Positions 15,207 to 17,217 of a DNA stretch of 17,217 nucleotides are shown here, one piece after another. Location of the stretch: positions 1-17,217 of the forward strand of contig CAYSCV010000022.1 in NCBI GenBank assembly GCA_964429715.1, written 5' to 3'. Made by a program: the position numbers and the translations under genes. Source of the DNA: JACPNA01 sp964429715 (GTDB lineage Archaea; Nanobdellota; Nanobdellia; Woesearchaeales; GW2011-AR9). Each line of letters begins with the position of its first letter. The first letter of the stretch is position 1. The notes below the pieces were generated by a model. The model was not told where the DNA came from, searched no databases, and saw nothing but the letters and a program-made list of their open reading frames with translations.

Positions 15207-15752
15207 ATGGCATCGTATGTGCCGCAAGGATATAATGTCCAACCGTTGTATAATTCGCAGCAACAGAAGAGTTTTAGATATACTGCACCACGAGTAGCAG
15301 ATTATGTTGCGTTGAGTGGATATAATTGTCAGAAAGGATATGTAGGTATTGAACAGAGTAATTTTTTGCAGAGCTATAATGCAAAGAGAACTACTAATTA
15401 TGGAGAGAGCGGTTATCTTTTTTCGAAGATGCCAGAGGTGATTGGGGGAGCAAGAGGGGATTTTTTTAAGACGCGTAGATTGAATGATTTGGTAGGTGAA
15501 GATATGGAGATATCTGGGTTTACTTTGCCGCAAACGGAAAGGAAGAATCCAATTCAACGCAGTTATGAAGCGGGGATGATGTACAAACCGCAGAGACGAG
15601 AGAAGCAGGAGAAAATTGAAGAAAAGGTGGATACGAGCGCGATAGATAGGGATGAAAAAGATAAAGAGGTTGAGATGAAAAAGTTAGCGGGATTAATAGA
15701 ACAAGAATTAAAGCAATTGGAGACTGTGAATCAGCAGGTGCACTATGTGTAA
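15207..15752 (+). CDS. Tyr-rich protein with C-terminal coiled coil, first gene of AAA unit
   Basis: 181 aa from ATG 15207. The frame is open further upstream (in-frame ATG 15171, TTG 15156), but the extra residues look non-coding and a possible TATA box lies about 55 bp before 15207, so this start is preferred with moderate confidence. Residues 1-70 are Tyr/Gln/Asn-rich (10 Tyr; ASYVPQGYNVQPLYNSQQQ), likely disordered or adhesive. The middle holds MPEVIGGARGDFFKTRRLNDL. Residues 126-175 are highly charged and predicted coiled coil, ending LAGLIEQELKQLET, a Leu-spaced helix loosely like the MIM peptides that bind MIT domains. There is no signal peptide or membrane helix, so it is cytosolic. 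No family is recognised. It overlaps the next gene by 8 bp, so it is probably in one operon with the MIT-like protein and AAA ATPase. It may be their adaptor or substrate (inference). Confidence 0.72.
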   Translation: MASYVPQGYNVQPLYNSQQQKSFRYTAPRVADYVALSGYNCQKGYVGIEQSNFLQSYNAKRTTNYGESGYLFSKMPEVIGGARGDFFKTRRLNDLVGEDMEISGFTLPQTERKNPIQRSYEAGMMYKPQRREKQEKIEEKVDTSAIDRDEKDKEVEMKKLAGLIEQELKQLETVNQQVHYV

Positions 15753-16083
15753 TATACAAGAAGCACAACGACATGAAAAATTAGCAGAACTTTCCATTAC
15801 TGAGGGAAATAAAGCAAAAGCAATGGAACATTATTTGGAAGCGGCGGGGATTTATGTGTTGAATATTGAATTGCTTAAACAAGAGGAGTTAGTTGAGGAG
15901 GCGAATCGATGTTATCATTTTGTAGAACAGTTGCGTGGGGAAAAGGGAGAGAAGAGATATAGTAAACAAGAATTGGCAAAAAGAACGTTAGAGGAAACAA
16001 ATTCGATTTTGTCAGGGCAGCAGAGGCATCATCACCATAATGATTTGGAGGAGATTGGGCATTTACTTTATGCGAAAATATAG
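15745..16083 (+). CDS. Small MIT/TPR-like helical protein
   Basis: 112 aa. Residues 6-65 form helices with the pattern AQRHEKLAELSITEGN, KAMEHYLEAAGIYVL, EEANRCYHFVEQLRG, close to an MIT or TPR-like three-helix repeat in which small Ala pack against the next helix. Residues 66-112 are charged and include a run of four His (95-98) that might bind metal. It starts inside the previous gene (8-bp overlap) with GGTG four bases upstream, so translation is coupled. The AAA ATPase gene follows 40 bp later and has a similar helical N-terminus. That pairing suggests a partner or recruiting subunit of the ATPase. The fold call is by pattern only; no signal peptide or membrane segment is seen. Confidence 0.75.
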   Translation: MCNIQEAQRHEKLAELSITEGNKAKAMEHYLEAAGIYVLNIELLKQEELVEEANRCYHFVEQLRGEKGEKRYSKQELAKRTLEETNSILSGQQRHHHHNDLEEIGHLLYAKI

Positions 16084-16113
16084 TGAACAAATAGAGAATA
16101 TTATTGAAGATTA

Positions 16114-16118
16114 GGAGA
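16114..16118 (+). promoter_or_regulatory. Shine-Dalgarno of the AAA ATPase gene
   Basis: GGAGA, 5 bases before ATG 16124. It fixes the start and supports translation within a polycistronic mRNA, unlike the leaderless first genes in the region. Confidence 0.55.
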
Positions 16119-16123
16119 GAAAT

Positions 16124-17217
16124 ATGTGCGATAAGAACGAAATTAAAACTATTATTGAACTGGCGCAAAAGTTAGAGCAAATAGAGCCACTAGAGGCAGC
16201 ACGACAGTATTTTATGGCTGCGGATTTACTTGTGAAAGGGGCAGGACAGCATACGGGAGATGAGAAGCAATATATGGTTTTAGCTCAACAGAGTTATCGG
16301 CGAGGAAAACAGTTGAAAGGTGAGGGTATTGAGAAAGAGAATGGTCTTGTGAAAAAGAATAATATTCTTGAAAAGAAGAAGGGGAAGAATACACCTACAA
16401 TTACATTTAATGATATTGGGGGGTTAGAGGAGTTAAAGGCGGAAATTCGATTAAAGATTATTGAGCCGTTTGCGCATCCAGATTTATTTCAGTATTATGG
16501 CAAGAAAGCAGGGGGAGGTATTTTAATGTACGGGCCGCCGGGATGTGGGAAGAGTTTGATGGCAAAAGCGACGGCGTCTGAAGCAGGAGCACAGTTTATT
16601 CATGTGAAGAGTTCTGATTTGAAGAGTAAGTTTGTGGGTGAGACTGAAAAAAATATTGAGGAATTATTTGAAAAAGCACGAGAGCAGACGCCCACAATTA
16701 TTTTTTTTGATGAGTTTGAGTCGCTGGGATCGGATAGAACGGATGCGCCAGCGCATGATAAAAGTGCGGTTGCGCAATTATTAACAGAGATGGATGGGAT
16801 GGATGCGAAAGATGGGCAGATTTTGTTACTTGCGGCAACAAATGAACCATGGTCGGTTGATGCGGCATTGCGACGAGAGGGGAGATTTGGAACAACGCTG
16901 TTTATCCCGCCCCCGGATGTTTTGTCACGAAAAGAGATTTTAGAAATTATTTTAGCCAAGCGTCCTACGCAGGAGATTAATTATGAACTATTGGCAAGGT
17001 TGACGGAAGGTTTTTCTGGTGCGGATTTGAAAGCAGTGTGTGAAATGGCAACCGATATCCCATTAAAAGAGAGTTTAGAGACGGGCAAGAGACGAGAGAT
17101 TACGATGGATGATTTGAAAGCTGCAATTAAAAATACCAAATCGGTGTTACGTCAATGGTTTGCAAAAGCAGCAGAGCAAGTGAGAAGACGAAGGTTAGAG
17201 GATGATTTTTCTCAATT
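16124..17217 (+). CDS. AAA ATPase with MIT-like N-terminus, VPS4/CDC48-like (3' end outside window)
   Basis: 364 residues are visible. Residues 6-66 form an MIT-like helical bundle (AARQYFMAADLLV, YMVLAQQSYRRGKQLKG), followed by a Lys-rich linker. Residues 93-320 are one AAA module: NDIGGLEELKAEI; Walker A GPPGCGKS (137-144); pore-loop-like segment SKFVGETEKN; Walker B IIFFDEFES (192-200; DEFE where DEID is usual); sensor 1 AATN (237-240); arginine-finger region ALRREGRF (248-255; RE where RP is usual); sensor 2 region GFSGADLKAV (296-305). The end, NTKSVLRQWFAKAAEQVRRRRL, matches the W-F helix of archaeal CDC48-type single-ring ATPases. These enzymes form hexamers that pull apart protein assemblies. 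It follows the small MIT-like protein by 40 bp, with SD GGAGA 5 bases before the ATG. VPS4-like (ESCRT disassembly) and proteasome-like unfoldase roles are both possible. Confidence 0.92.
   Translation, partial: MCDKNEIKTIIELAQKLEQIEPLEAARQYFMAADLLVKGAGQHTGDEKQYMVLAQQSYRRGKQLKGEGIEKENGLVKKNNILEKKKGKNTPTITFNDIGGLEELKAEIRLKIIEPFAHPDLFQYYGKKAGGGILMYGPPGCGKSLMAKATASEAGAQFIHVKSSDLKSKFVGETEKNIEELFEKAREQTPTIIFFDEFESLGSDRTDAPAHDKSAVAQLLTEMDGMDAKDGQILLLAATNEPWSVDAALRREGRFGTTLFIPPPDVLSRKEILEIILAKRPTQEINYELLARLTEGFSGADLKAVCEMATDIPLKESLETGKRREITMDDLKAAIKNTKSVLRQWFAKAAEQVRRRRLEDDFSQ

Noticed and set aside
15198..15557. 119-aa minus-strand open frame
   Set aside because: It is antisense to the Tyr-rich protein gene and has no start signals.
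1..17217. CRISPR arrays, insertion sequences, rRNA
   Set aside because: No regularly spaced direct repeats, transposase-like frames, terminal inverted repeats or rRNA-like stretches were seen on either strand.

Overview
The window most likely comes from an uncultivated DPANN-type archaeon (Woesearchaeales/Pacearchaeales-like; lineage inferred, not proven). The evidence is archaeal TATA boxes placed about 26 bp before start codons (leaderless transcripts), a PAC2-family proteasome-assembly protein, prepilin-type class III signal peptides, a DUF5667-type secreted protein, a VPS4/CDC48-like AAA ATPase, and a tRNA-Leu gene that appears to be split by a bulge-helix-bulge intron in its D-loop. The assembly has a 100-N gap at 2038-2137, so the order of genes across it rests on scaffolding.

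Left two thirds (1-13023, all minus strand). In transcription order: a cytosolic PAC2 protein; a secreted Gln/Asn/Pro-rich DUF5667 protein with cysteine repeats; a 687-aa membrane-anchored protein with a class III-like signal; a secreted protein of at least 1882 aa with a signal peptide, one fibronectin-III-like and about three Ig-like domains, then a very cysteine-rich body; the gap; a 182-aa pilin-like protein; and, 2 bp further on, a secreted SGNH-hydrolase/lytic-transglycosylase fusion that runs off the window. Five consecutive exported proteins suggest a cell-surface or contact apparatus. The transglycosylase is notable because archaea have no murein.

Middle (13024-14640). A shared 56-bp divergent promoter drives PAC2 to the left and a secreted GH16-type glycoside hydrolase (intact EIDVE motif) to the right. 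Next come an orphan 93-aa gene on the minus strand with a strong Shine-Dalgarno, an AT-rich spacer with inverted repeats, and tRNA-Leu(GAG) with a predicted 31-nt D-loop intron and an encoded CCA.

Right end (14649-17217, plus strand). A leaderless YjbQ/UPF0047 gene is followed by a tight three-gene unit: a Tyr-rich protein with a C-terminal coiled coil, a small MIT/TPR-like helical protein overlapping it by 8 bp, and a single-ring AAA ATPase with an MIT-like N-terminus (cut by the window end). It is reminiscent of a VPS4-type ATPase with a small MIT-like partner and a candidate adaptor or substrate, and is a good candidate for an undescribed AAA system.
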